Below are positions 30,025 through 41,394 of a DNA stretch of 49,794 nt, piece after piece (position 1 is the first letter of the stretch; each line of letters begins with the position of its first letter). Position numbers and translations under genes: made by a program. The notes below the pieces were generated by a model. It searched no databases. It was not told the origin of the DNA and saw nothing but the letters and a program-made list of their open reading frames with translations. Origin of the DNA: Thoreauomyces humboldtii (Eukaryota; Chytridiomycota; Chytridiomycetes; Spizellomycetales; Powellomycetaceae); assembly GCA_027596035.1 (NCBI GenBank), contig JADGJA010000073.1, forward strand, positions 1-49,794. The letters run 5' to 3'.

Positions 30025-31786
30025 CTAATTTCGACCGATGGTCTTTTCCATGACCTTGAAGAGGAGCGTGCTCATCCGATGCGGTTCCGCCTGATACAGA
30101 GACTGGGAACGAAGTTCAATCTCGAGCCCGCATCTCACTTCAAAGTTCGCACGAGATACGTACCATAAGCATTCCCATGGCTCCAGATGCCATCCAGACC
30201 TCAAAGTATGGAACTTTGAACACGCAACCGCGCTGATGCAAGACGAGCCACAGGCTCTGCAAACCCTTTGGCAAAACGTACATGGCCAACTCTGCCCTCC
30301 TTCCCTTCTGCTCCAGGAAAATGGAGGAGGAAGCGATGAGTCCGAGGATGTAGTAGAAACCGCGATGATCCCGACGCAGGAACGCGGGAACGGCCGAGGA
30401 TGGGGACGTTGCGATAGAGCGCTGGAGACATATTCCGCTTTGGAAAACCACCACGTAGACAACCAGAAAGAGCGTGGAACGGAGGGTTGCTCGGATATTC
30501 CGAGCCGTGAGTGCAGCGGGACTGGGAAGACGGATTAGTCTGTAGCTTCACAGAGGGGCTTCGACAGAAAATGACTCCTCCTTACTTTTTAGCAAAGGTT
30601 TGAGGTTTCAGCAGCAGCATCGGCACAAAATTGAGGGCGGCGTAAACGGGCGCAATGTCCTTTGCCACTTGACAGGCCACTTTGAAGTTGTAAGCAGCAT
30701 GCGAAACGTCCGTCGGGTGCATGACGGAACATGGTACGATAGGCAGGGCCCCTCCGTTCTCCTTCAGGTAAGTCAATGCCCGTCCAACGAGTTCTGGGAC
30801 GTGTCCGCCCCGGTTCCCTGTGATCACTTTGACCATGGCGTCCGCCGTATCCGGCAGTACGCGCGACTTTTCAAATGCCCGCACTTGAGTTCTGTTGAAT
30901 GTGAGGATAGGATTGGGCACACGAGCCATCTTGACCATCCACGCGTAATCTGGAGCAAAAAGTCCTGTCAGCAAAGACCAGGCGGACGGCTGTCGGAGAA
31001 ACCAGATGCGCACGTACACTCTCGCGGAATGGTATTCGGTTGCATGCAATATGCGTACATGATGGAAGCGCATGCGCCCATGAACAAGGCGCTATCGCCA
31101 TGGGGCAAATGCACGATGTCGCGAGCTTTCAGAGCGTTGTAGCTGGCCTGCAAGCTTCGCACGGCAAATTGTTGCGCTATGCTGATGCGGGTTTCTCGCT
31201 TCTCGAAGAGAATCGCCACTCCCCCTGCCACCGCTCCAGCAACGAAGCCGTGGGTTTTGCACGTCTTTCCGGTGCGGAAATGGAGCATGTTGTTGATGAG
31301 CTTCCAAAGGAACGCAAAGGAGCCAATCATCCCACCGAATCGGGCCGAATCCAATGCAAAGAAGGAGTGGAAGGCGCTCCGCACTGATGCCCTGCAGAGA
31401 AGAAGGAAGAGGTGAGTCAAAGATCTGGACAACATCCTTCGAACGTGGCGTCCTTACTTTCCGTTCAGCACGCGGAAGAGCTTGATCAGGAAAGCTATTC
31501 CGCCGCGCATCCCGTAGGCCAGCAGGAAGGATCGGATGCCGCCCTGGGTCGCGTGTAGCCATATCTGCCGCTGCGACAGCCACTGTGGTGGGGAGACAGG
31601 CAAAGGAATCTTCTTGCCGTCCCCTTTCCCTGCGACGGTCGGTTGCCCTGTTCCTTTGGCCTGCTCCTGAGATTGGACCGAAAGAGCTGGTGTCAAGTCT
31701 TCGACGACTTTGTGCGGTGTCAGCGGGACGTCTTGGAGAGCGGTTTGTAGCGGAGGGAGGTCGGCCGCTGCGGGAAGACGGGCCAT
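30025..31786 (-). CDS. TMEM135-like multispanning membrane protein
   Basis: The start at 31786 gives MARLPAAADLPPLQTALQDV and a hydrophilic Pro/Gln region. Membrane segments follow: QGGIRSFLLAYGMRGGIAFLI; FGGMIGSFAFLWKLINNML; HGFVAGAVAGGVAILFEKRE (Gly-rich, like the Tim17-type repeat noted in this family); and SALFMGACASIMYAYCMQP. Next is RGGHVPELVGRALTYLKEN with CSVMHPTDVSHAAYNF, a conserved soluble block (a Cys and His in MHP). The C-terminal part has FYYILGLIASSSIFLEQKGR, then AMYVLPKGLQSLWL and a final exon with AEPHRMSTLLFKVMEKTIG. In animals TMEM135 acts at mitochondria, lipid droplets and peroxisomes; that localisation here is inferred. At least five introns are needed. Motif order supports the family strongly. 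Confidence 0.85.
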
Positions 31787-33033
31787 CGTAACGGATTGTT
31801 ATTGCGCTTTCTCTGTATCTGGTGAGTGGACAGAGCCCGGTCTTCAGTAACGTTCTGTTACAGCAGCGTTCTGCAGGACGAAGTGAGTAAGGACTAGGAA
31901 AAGCTTGGAGACAGAGAGGCGGGGCTCCTCGTCATGTATCAATTCATGGAACGGCACACCACCCACCTGGCTGGCACATGGCCTCAGAAACCTTCGCGCC
32001 CCGAAATACCCACACCGCCTATTGGGTGGATGGATGGTGGATGATGATGACCCAAGGGCGGCGAGGGCCGAGGGGTTGGGCAAACGGATGCACTGTCAAA
32101 GTTCCCGTTCTTCCGGATAACGTAATCCCGTCCCCCCTTTCGGACACAAGGCAAATGTCCGAATCAATCAGATCGTCACACACAATCCCAATGACATGCG
32201 AGACTGGACAGCGGTTGGGTCGAGCCTCGAAGCTGTTGGCGTGAGAGGCTCGAAAGAGGATTCCATCAGGATGCGGTTACTGACATGCAGTGCGTTTGAC
32301 TTTTGACTCTGGTGACGAGCCGCTGCTCTGAAGGGGACATCGTCGATGATGGCAGTTTGGTATCGTGGTCTTTGGGGCTGCCGGTGTACAGTTGGGTATA
32401 ACTGGGAGGGCGGGCCTTGGCTCGGGGAGACTGCATGGCCTGGCCTGGCAGCGCGTGCTCGATTGTGCCAGCGAACTTCCCCTCCTGCTGAAGGGTTGAC
32501 TTGCACCAGCCAATCCCCATTCATCCCGGAACTATCTTTCAACTCAGGCCAGGCGCTAGCCCGCTTTTACAACACGGCACCTACTCGCAGCGCTCGGAAC
32601 AAGCAAGCATAAGAGCTCGTCGCCCTCGTCCAACCACTTGCAGCTCCCGCACAGCCTGCACCCAATCTGCTGGTCCCCCCATTCATTTATTAGTGCACGT
32701 GGTCCCCGGAACGACTGTAGTATCCTTTGTTTCTACTTTTCGAACATCTTTCCACTCCCGTGTGTTTGTAGCCCGTCCCTGGGTCAAGAACAAGGGACTC
32801 CACACCTAAAACTGGCTTCCGAAGCTTCCGCTGGGCACAAGCGCACACGTAGCAGCAACAGCCCAGACGTGGAGGGCGCCGTCGATCGGGAGACATTCGC
32901 TAGTTCCGCAGAGGAGGGAAGCGGGTCCGCCCATAGCGGACCATCCGGCGCTCGACGGAAGCGCGCCAAGCTTGACAGCGGTCACCACAGCCACTCGCGG
33001 CGGGACACGGAGGAGGAGGGAGAAGGCACAGTC
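31787..33033. promoter_or_regulatory. Divergent region upstream of GID7
   Basis: A 1.25-kb gap between TMEM135-like and GID7 start codons. The frame of GID7 is open from 32641 to 33033 and encodes a Ser/Gly/Arg-rich sequence (KRTRSSNSPDV, GARRKRAKL, HHSHSRRD) but has no ATG, so a short upstream exon may exist, for example from the ATG at 32432 via a GTGCTC donor to the acceptor at about 32771. No RNA gene or repeat is seen. Confidence 0.45.
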
Positions 33034-35334
33034 ATGAAGCTTGGCTCCCTGGAGGCCGCCGGAGGCTCGGTGAACGGTCAGAACGGTGGGATGGCAAAGT
33101 CGACCTCGAACGGAGTCGTGCGTCGCTCAGAGACACAGGACGAGCTGGTGAGACTCATGGTTCAGTCGCTTCAGGGCATGGGGTTGAGGTACGCTTGTTC
33201 AGCGATTCCAGTCATGACCGAGATAGGTGGTTGGTCCTCACATGCTTTTATCGACACAGGGAATCGGCGGATGCACTGCAGAGCGAGTCGGGTTTGAGTT
33301 TGGAATCACCCGTCGTCAGTGCTTTTCGGGAGGGTGTGCTGTCTGGGGACTGGGACAAAGTCATGCGCGCACTTCCCTCACTCGATATCAACAGTCGCGA
33401 TATCCAGGTATGCATGGGAACAACATCAAGGACGACACGATTCTGAGAGAAACTGTGACTAAGGAACTCGAACAGATCGTTCGATTCATGCTCTTAGAGC
33501 AAAGATACCTGGAGGCTCTAGAAGCGGGTACCATGGCCGTTGCCCTGGAAGTGCTTCGCCAAGATCTATCGCCGATGGAGATGAACACGAAACGGATACA
33601 TCAGCTTGCTAGGTGCGTTTTGAATCATGAAACGGAATGGACGCATTTTTTCACACGCCTTGTTCTCAGCTTCATGATGTGCGCGGATGCCGCTACTTTG
33701 CGATCGCGGGCTGGCTGGGACGGAGCACAGGGCATTTCCCGTACCGAACTGCTACAAAAGCTGCAAAGTTAGTGGGACTCTCCGCAACCGCCATTGATGT
33801 TACGCTTGCTGATATTCTCAATTCAACAGAGCACATCCCATCCGCAGTTATGATACCGCAGCGACGATTGGACACTCTGCTGGAACAGGCTGTTACCTAT
33901 CAGAAAATGAACTGTTTGTATCACAATCTCGATGACGACGTCACCTCATTATATCTGGATCATAGCTGCGATAGGTGAGTACTATTTTGAAAGCAATCTC
34001 AACCAAGAACGCAGATACTTAGCGTGAACCCCCAGGAATACATTTCCATGCACGACGACAACGATCCTTGACGCTCACTCTGATGAGGTCTGGTTCCTGG
34101 CCTTCTCGCATAATGGCAAGTTTTTGGCCTCAGCTTCGCAGGATACTACAGCGATCGTATGGAATGCGGAGGTAGGAAAGCCGACCTTTGGATCATGTAG
34201 TGTAGCACAGCGTGTCATACTGACGAGTTGTTGATTAGACATGGAGTCTTGTACATACGCTAACAGGGCACGAAGGCGCTGCATCGTATCTTGCCTGGAG
34301 TCCGGACGATACAATGCTGCTTACAGGCTCGAGCGATAAAAGCCTCAAGATATGGTCTACGAAGGTGCTTTCATCTCGACGACTTCTTCTGTCGGGATAT
34401 CGACTAAGCTTCTGCTCTTCCAGACTGGGGCCTGCGACAATACGTTTGTTCGCCACACTGATCTCGTCACCTCGTGCGCTTGGCTACCCGACAGTCAGCG
34501 GTTCGTGTCAGGCAGCCTCGACAAAAACATCATTCTGTGGAATCTCAGCGGAGAAGTCTTGCATCGATGGAGCGGTGTGCGCGTAACGGATCTTGCTATC
34601 AGCAAAGATGGCGTCACCATGCTCGCCATCTCATCGCAAAGCATCCGAATGTACAATCTTGAAGATCAAACTGAAGTCGGGTACTGTGCGAAAAAGTGTT
34701 CAGGTCCCTTAGCCAGCAAACTCATTGACCCTTGACAACCCCAGATCACTGCCAGAGTCGCAATCCATCACATCTTTGATCATGGCTGATGACTGTCGAC
34801 ACGTTCTGGTGAATCTATCGATCCAGGTAGGGGGTTTCATCGGTATGATCGACTTATTCTCGATGCAGGAACCTCAAACATCTGGTGCTTTACGTAGGAG
34901 GTTCATCTCTGGGACATAGTTGAGAAGCGGCTTGTTCGGCGTTACACCGGGTATCAGCAAGGACGATTCGTCATACGTTCCTGCTTTGGGGGAGCCCACG
35001 ACAACTTTGTCCTCAGTGGAAGCGAAGGCATGTCGCATCAAATCTAAGTGAATGGGATATCACGACAATGCTAATAAAAAGTTCCCCCAGATTCCAAGGT
35101 GTACGTGTGGCACCGCGACCGCGGAACCCTGATCGAGGCGCTAGAAGGACACACCGGTAAGCCTCGTCCTTTTTTCGGAGCAAGTAGCACCGGTTGTATG
35201 TATCTGACGTTACTCCCTTCGCTCCCTCAGCCTCGGTAAACTGCGTGAGCTGGCACCCGAGTCGAAATATGTTCGCCTCCGCATCCGACGATCACACGAT
35301 ACGCGTATGGTCTCGACCTGCTATCCATGCTTAA
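33034..35334 (+). CDS. GID7: Gid7/WDR26 subunit of the GID (CTLH) ubiquitin ligase
   Basis: This is a scaffold and substrate-receptor subunit of the GID/CTLH E3 complex, which in yeast degrades gluconeogenic enzymes. The N-terminus from 33034 includes ETQDELVRLMVQSLQGMGLR (LisH), then SPVVSAFREGVLSGDWDKVM and FMLLEQRYLEALEAGTMAVAL (CTLH region), with IPSAVMIPQRRLDTLLEQAV and CLYHNLDDDV, matching WDR26. WD40 blades follow: DEVWFLAFSHNGKFLASASQ, TAIVWNAE, ASYLAWSPDDTMLLTGSSDK, TSCAWLPDSQRFVSGSLDKN, VLVNL near 34820, FVLSGSEDSKVYVWHRDRGT and VNCVSWHPSRNMFASASDDH. It ends WSRPAIHA at 35334. The order equals human WDR26 almost block for block. About ten introns. An upstream exon may add an NLS-rich N-terminus. 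Confidence 0.92.
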
Positions 35335-35566
35335 CGTACCTCCGATGTACCTACCCCAGCCATATCGGTTCTCCCTGTATATTTTGTTCCTTGCACTCCT
35401 TATCACTCCAATATGACTCGTCGGTCAGTCTCGTGTCCGCAGCCCTTGCTTGTCTGAACAAAATGGTATTTACAGCAAAAATAAAGAACTTCAGGTCAAA
35501 AAGGGACGGGTGAAGGCGAATATGAGGGATCGAGTCTGTAAAAGCGTCAAAAGTTTTCTATGACTT

Positions 35567-36494
35567 CTAAAGTTCCTTGTGTCGGATCACTTCCGCTAGT
35601 TGAGCGAGGCTCCCGATCAAGAACGCCCAGCCTGAGAGGAAAGAAGGGGGAGGGTCCGGGTGGTCAGACGGTGGGGAAAATGATCCCGGACGAAGCATGT
35701 CATCGTGGAATGAGAGAGAAAAGCTTGGTCGAAGACTCACCTCCGTAAAAGTTGTTCCAGTCCGAAGCCAGCTTGCCCCAATCGGACGCGTACCAGATGC
35801 CGAAGACGCCGCAGAGGAAGAAGCCGATGGCACCGATCAGGTTCCAGAAGGCGACGTGCCAGCCGATGGCGCCGAGCCTGAGCCATCCGACCTCCTTCAT
35901 GTAGATGAGGGAGGCGATGATGAATCCCATCCCGCCCATCATCTGGGGCAACCAGAAGAAGAGGACCGAGATGACGTGTCCCCAGTCTGCCGCCCAGATC
36001 CCGGTGACGACGGAGGCGGCAAAGACGGTGGCGGCGAACATCTGCACGGCGGCCGCCTTCCAGCCGAGGGTGTGCGTCCTCGGCTCCTTGAAGTTGAGGC
36101 TGCGGTAGGTTTCCTCGCGGGCCACCAGTTCGTGACCCTTGGCTTCGGCGACCTTGGCGGACGGAGGCGGCGGGGGGTGATCGACGTTGCACGCCTCGAG
36201 GTAGGTGAGGAACGCTCCCCCCTCGAACAGCCATCCTCCGGCAAAGGCGGCCCATATGGCGATGGTGCTGGCGAGTCCTTCCGAGACTCTCATGCCGTCT
36301 GGGAACTTTGTGTAGAGTCCGTTCACGCACCAGGCCACGGAGCCCAGGGTGAAGAGGATGGCGATGTGGAGGGAGATGTTGTTCATGGGGGTGGCCAGAT
36401 GATGCCGTTGTTTCCGGTGGTTCCTCGAGGACAACTGCTGGCGAGGTGTATCGTCGTCACCGACGCGGTAGGATGGTAAGGTCGCTGCAGACAT
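35567..36494 (-). CDS. Fungal multispanning integral membrane protein
   Basis: The start at 36494 (MSAATLPSYRVGDDDTPRQQ) gives about 286 residues in two exons; the intron follows NNFYGG near 35749. I count five or six hydrophobic helices: ISLHIAILFTLGSVAWCVNG, STIAIWAAFAGGWLFEGGAF, WKAAAVQMFAATVFAASVVT, SVLFFWLPQMMGGMGFIIAS, AFWNLIGAIGFFLCGVFGIW and WAFLIGSLAQLAEVI. The FWNLIGAIGF...WAFLIGSL pattern recalls fungal proteins with a YrhK-like domain, but function is unknown. The loops are Pro- and Lys-rich on one side (PPPPPSAKVAEAKGH). A TATATA at 36584-36589 on the minus strand lies 90 nt upstream of the ATG. It is possibly a plasma-membrane or vacuolar protein; no signal peptide is evident. 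Confidence 0.75.
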
Positions 36495-36583
36495 TGCGAA
36501 CGCGGTTGGCGAGGCAGTGGTGGATGAGGCTAACGAGAGCTCGAAGGGGGGGGGGGGTGGACGACCGACTGAATGGAGTAAAG

Positions 36584-36589
36584 TATATA
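36584..36589 (-). promoter_or_regulatory. TATA box of membrane protein gene
   Basis: TATATA on the minus strand lies 90 nt upstream of the start codon at 36494. The spacing fits fungal promoters. The G12 run at 36546-36557 sits between box and start codon. Confidence 0.5.
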
Positions 36590-36873
36590 GATCAGCAAGG
36601 GGGCAAATGTCTTTCTGAAGCCGGATTGGACTTGGTTGGGAAAGCCGGCAACCAGAGACGAGGAGAGAAAAGTAGTGGGTCGCGAAACATTCTGTTCACT
36701 TTTTTTTTTGGCGGGATTTCCCCCCCAGTCACTCCCGATGACGTTGTGCGCAGAAGGAAGAAGGAAAGGTGCCTCCGACTCCGAGGAAAAGGAACATTGT
36801 TTCTCCGTGCGGCCTCCGCCACAGCGGTCTCCGTGAGGATGCTTCAGGCCCGGGACTTGGACCTGGTCACTTG

Positions 36874-36919
36874 GTACGGCAAAGCTCTAGGACAGAGTAC
36901 GGCAAAGCTCTAGGACAGA
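36874..36919 (+). repeat. Perfect 23-bp tandem duplication
   Basis: The unit GTACGGCAAAGCTCTAGGAC plus AGA occurs at 36874-36896 and again at 36897-36919 with no gap and no mismatch. The second copy overlaps the left arm of an inverted repeat. Confidence 0.9.
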
Positions 36920-36986
36920 AGTCAAGTCCCTTCGATAGCTACTGGGGCTGAAATAAAGTACACGTGGGGGGACTTGACTTTTGTCC
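36913..36986. repeat. 18-bp inverted repeat, possible hairpin
   Basis: Left arm GGACAGAAGTCAAGTCCC (36913-36930) pairs with right arm GGGACTTGACTTTTGTCC (36969-36986). 17 of 18 positions are complementary and the single exception is a G.T pair. The spacer is 38 nt. It lies about 175 nt beyond the nucleoporin stop codon on its strand. Confidence 0.85.
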
Positions 36987-37160
36987 ACTGACGTATCAAG
37001 CCGCTGATGCATCTTCTCCAAAGTCAGCGACAAGAAGACAATACGAGCATGAACCTCTCCGGGAGCCCCTGTCTTCGTGATGCTCGACCGTTTCAATATC
37101 TCAGTATATAAGATGGTAGTCAAATTTGTTCCTTGGAGCAGAAATGTGAAAAGCAACGTC

Positions 37161-40100
37161 CTATAGCTCGCGGATGCGGTGAGCGAGCATCTGTAGCTTT
37201 CCGACAAGCTCCCGTGCGTCGCCATCGTGGACCGTGACGAGGTATTTCTGGATGGCATCGTCGAGAACCTGCACGGGTACATCCGCGGATCCGTCGGGGT
37301 TCTTGCGATCTCGGAGCCACTCGGTGATGAGGACTGCAACGTCCTCCAAGAGGAAGGTGAGAGCGCGTGCAGATGACCACGGTGCCAGCTGAAGAAAAAA
37401 AAGGCGGGTACAGTTCCCACGGTCAGGCATCTCCGTCTATACGCAACTCTCGACACCATCCCATACCTTGGCCTCGAAGATGTCATTGTAAGCTCGGAAC
37501 ATGACTGGGAACGGACAGTCGACTGATCGCAGTGTCTTCACCACCCATCCAGACTCGGGGACGGGCTGGTTCTGCTGTTTTGCTTCATAAGTTTCTTGTT
37601 CCAACCGGTTGATCAGAAAAGCTACAGTCGGAGAGCGTAAGATAGTGCGTGAGGACCGAGAACTTCGTCAGAAACGAGGGATGATACATACAGACGGGGA
37701 ACACGTTGTCATCAGTATGGAACTTGCGGCCAACGTCACGGACTTTTTGGCGCAAGGCTGCAAACACGTCTCCGTGAGAGTTGATGGCGTCCTCCCGAGC
37801 TGCGACGGGCAAGGAGTCAGCCTTCTGAACTTGCGACCCGAGTGCGATCCTCATTTACTTTTCCGGATGAGCTCTGTCCAAATCTTTTCCGCGTGACTTC
37901 TAACGTGGCTAGTCTCCGAAACAAAAAGCACTTGCAACTGCACTTCATAAAGCTTGCAGGGTTTGGCGTAAGCATTGTAAAGCTGAGGAAGAGTTTCGGG
38001 GTCAGAACATATGAAGATCAGCACAGAAATCCGTTGAATGTGTTCATACGTCGTTGATGCTCAAGAAGCTCGACTTGAGGTTCTCGAACATTTCTGGTGT
38101 CACGCCAAGTCGTTCGTAGTGCGACGAGAGGGCTCCGATTAGTGCCCTTTGCACCTCTGCAATCTCAGCTTCTTCCAAGATTTGCTCTAAGCCCTGGCGA
38201 TCTACGTTGCGCTGGGCCGATAGGGAGGTACGAGCTTGCACAACCGCGAGCTTTAAGTACTCGATTCGGGTATCGAAGTCAAGACTAGAAACACGGAATG
38301 TAAGGAAAAGGTCGAGTGATGAACGTTCTACGTCGTGCTTATCTTACTTGGGCGCGGCAGCTTGGTTCCGGTAAACGTAGGCAGCTTCGGAGTAACGCTC
38401 ATTCTTCACGTAGAACTGGGCAAGGAGTTGCACTCGCTCCGGGAGGTGACTGCTCTGCTTCAAGAAGTCTTCCAGATACTGAGTATCGAGAGTAAGGAGA
38501 TCTTCCACTCGGCTCTTCTCAATAAGCCATGTATAGAATTCCTCATGGAATAGCTGGTCATCCCGCGCAAGTGCCTTGCGGACGATGTGGACGCGAAGGG
38601 TAAGGAGCTGATCTTGAGCGAAGCTCGACACGCTTTGAGACAAAGCTTCCAGAGATTCGATGATCGAAAACACGATCCGATACGCAGTCTGGCGCTGACT
38701 CAGTGAGTTAACCTGGTAGCTGTCTTGGTGGCCGCCTTGATATCCGTAAGCGGACGAGCTGCGCGGATCCGGAACGCCCTCAGAATACCCCTGAGCTTTG
38801 GCCCAAAGCAGAACCAGATCGACGGCTCCTTCATAGTTTTCCATATCTTTGAGCTGCTCCGCGATCTCCGTCAGCTTGTCGAACTGGATATGTGGCATAA
38901 CTTGATAAAACAGCGACAGAGCCTCCTGAATGTTCTGCGCCTGTTCAGCCCCAGCAGGTTGATTTCTTGCTGATTGTATGCACTCGATTCCTTTGAAGAG
39001 GATAACATCGTTTTGTCGGCAAATGGATGGGCAAACGCTCTGGAGTTCTTCTCCGATGGCGTCCATGTTCTGTTCATCCCTGATTTTGATATCGATGTAA
39101 GAGATCATCAAAGCACGGGTAACTTCCAATCCGCCCTCCTCCGTGATCGCGTTCTGAAACTTCATGTCAAGAATCAGCTCTTGTTGCTCAGGTCGCATGG
39201 TATTGAATACGGCGCTAATGTCCTGTTCGACAACCATGAGGAGAAACGCGATAGTCTCTGTACTCATGCGCAGAAGATCATGAAGATTGTGCAGTGACTC
39301 CTGCTCTGCTCTCCATGCCTCGCCATCGGCGCTCGGTCTGTTGTCCGGCGTTGGCAAGTTGGTGAACGTTGGCCTCTGCGCCAAAAAATCTTCCAAGCTA
39401 CGGAGTGCGGTAAGGATAGTGCTGAGCGTGTCGGGTTCGAAGTTGGAAACGACCCGCTTGTTCTTTGTGACAACGACGTAGTTCCTCCAGACGGGCTTCA
39501 GGATACGGCACAAGTACAGCGCAAGACCGTCGTGTCGGCCGCTGAACTTGACTTCTGATGTGATTACGGCAGTGCCGAGCAAAGATCCGTTGGTATCAGG
39601 TGGCGCCTGCGCGTGCTGAACAAAAGGACGTCCCCCAAACTCATCAAAAAGTCTGGTTGCGGCTGACGTCAGTTGCGCGTTGTTTGTTCCGGCGTATTCT
39701 CGAAACGCAGTATCCGTGGCTGGATGACGACATGCAATTGCGAGACACATGGCGCAGGCTTCTGCAGAACCGTAGGTGTGTGCAAACTCCTCGATACCGC
39801 CAGACCTTTGTTCTGGAGCGGCGGCCATCAGCTCGCACAACAAGTCAATGGGACGCAGCTTCCGTAGGCCCCATATCCCTTGATTCGTGAGCAAGAGGAA
39901 CTCTCGCGGTGAAGTGACCAATTGTGTAGCGAGCTCGTTGAAAACACTTCCCGGCTCCACCCGTCCGGCCAGTTGAGCTGCGAGTGTAGTCTGTGATCGG
40001 CGAACCTCGGATATCTGCCAGACCTTTCCTTCTTCGTCGTGATAAGAGTAAGCGTCTATCCACATTTTTGCAGGCTGCTGTGCTACCGCTCCTGCGTTGA

Positions 40101-41394
40101 GCGAGATACTGTAAATGCGATCGGTCTCCTGGGTCAGTGCCTGCGCAGCAAGCAACAAGCCATCCGTATACAGACACTCATGCACGGACAGCTCTGGTCC
40201 CACTATGCGTTGAACTGGCGACGAGGTGTAAGCAAGGTCGATCCCGTCGTCAGACGAGGGCCCGGAACCGTTCCGCCGGAAAAAGATGCGATCGCCATGA
40301 CTGGTGATCGCCACGAGCACGATGAGTGAGGACTCTGCTGAGGATACTGGGTATAGGCCTTGGATTCGAACGTAGTCATCATGACGAGAGGACCCGGACA
40401 AGGCTCTGCCAACGACATCGGACAGCTTGTTTTGCCGGCGGAAGCTTTTGCCGTCCTCGCCGAGAAGAATGACCTGAAGATCGTTGGTCTCCGTCAGCGT
40501 ATATATGCGCTTACGTGCTCGATCGACGGCCATGAGATAGATGGGCGGCTCCATGGTGTAATTTTGTAGGAATGTTGGTGTGATAAAGGAAAAGTTCGTC
40601 GTGGAGTGATTGACGAGCTGAATTTTATGACTAAGCCAACCTTCGCTGGCAGAGTACCTCAATTCCATGAGCTTTCCGGAAAGTGTTCGCAAAAAGATAC
40701 GTCCCTCCTCGGTCCCGTCAATCTGGACGAAATGCTCATTGTCCGAAGGAACCGAGAGATGTGTTTGATAGAACGTAAGCTGCGTAGAGGGGTCTCCCTT
40801 GATTTCAAAGGCGATCCCGAGAATGATGAGCTCGAGACGAGTGGCAACCACTAAAATGTAGTCAATCTGCTCGAGGAACACGCCCGGCAACGGCCTGACT
40901 AAGCCAACGCTTGTTATGATCTGTTCCTGATCGTCGAAGCATGTCGTCGGGGTCTTTCCCGGATGCTGGAAATTCCAAAGATAAAGCCGCGAGTCCATAG
41001 TGATCCAAACACGTTCGATCTCCGGAAACAAGCCCATGAAAGCCTTGCACTGAACTGAATTGTACTGCTCGTAAACATAGTCCGGCAGCGGTATAAAGTC
41101 GCCGGTACGAAGGCAGTTCTGTTGGCCGGCAGAGGCTATCGCCTCGTCGGCGCTCTGCTGATCCTGTGCACGGTCCAAAAGGTCTGAAAGCTCGGGGTAC
41201 TTGTCGTGATTATCGTGACTATCTATGACGTTGGCAGCGGCTTTTAGCCCGTTGCGTTGCGAGTGAAACGCAGCTGGCTGTTGTACTGGCGGGGAGGCGT
41301 AGATGTGCGACGGCGACTGGTGAGACGGAACAGCACCAGCCATGCCTCCCCAAGAGGAAGCCCTTTCCCAGTGTTCGCTTGTTCCGTACGCCAT
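37161..41394 (-). CDS. NUP170: Nucleoporin Nup155/Nup170 family
   Basis: This is a large inner-ring scaffold nucleoporin of the nuclear pore. The first exon (38344-41394) gives about 1016 residues: YPELSDLLDRAQDQ and FIPLPDYVYEQYNSVQCKAF open the family, then the beta-propeller with ERVWITMDSRLYLWNF, DYILVVATRLELIILGI and RIFLRTLSGKLMELRYSASE. The alpha-solenoid starts about residue 500, with FLLLTNQGIWGLRKLRPIDL and GGLEVTRALMISYIDIKI. It continues across short introns as TRIEYLKLAVVQARTSLSAQ, RIALGSQVQKADSLP, FTDKFSVL-like and finally LAPWSSARALTFLLEDVAVL to HRIREL at 37161. The total is about 1280-1300 residues, in the family range (1300-1400). The match to Nup155/Nup170 is strong; small exon edges near 37400-37900 are approximate. 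Confidence 0.93.

Larger units (their letters stand above)
36495..37160. other. Intergenic region with repeats and TATA box
   Basis: This gap lies between two minus-strand genes (nucleoporin upstream, membrane protein downstream). A G12 run is at 36546-36557, within the leader of the membrane protein gene. TATATA is at 36584-36589, and a T-run with a C-run is at about 36703-36727. A 23-bp tandem duplication and an 18-bp inverted repeat lie at 36874-36986. I see no further gene. Confidence 0.6.

Noticed and set aside
35700..36479. 260-codon plus-strand ORF antisense to the membrane protein
   Set aside because: The sense strand has clear membrane helices and a conserved-looking C-terminus; the antisense frame is Gly/Asp/Glu-rich and typical of the shadow of a GC-rich gene.
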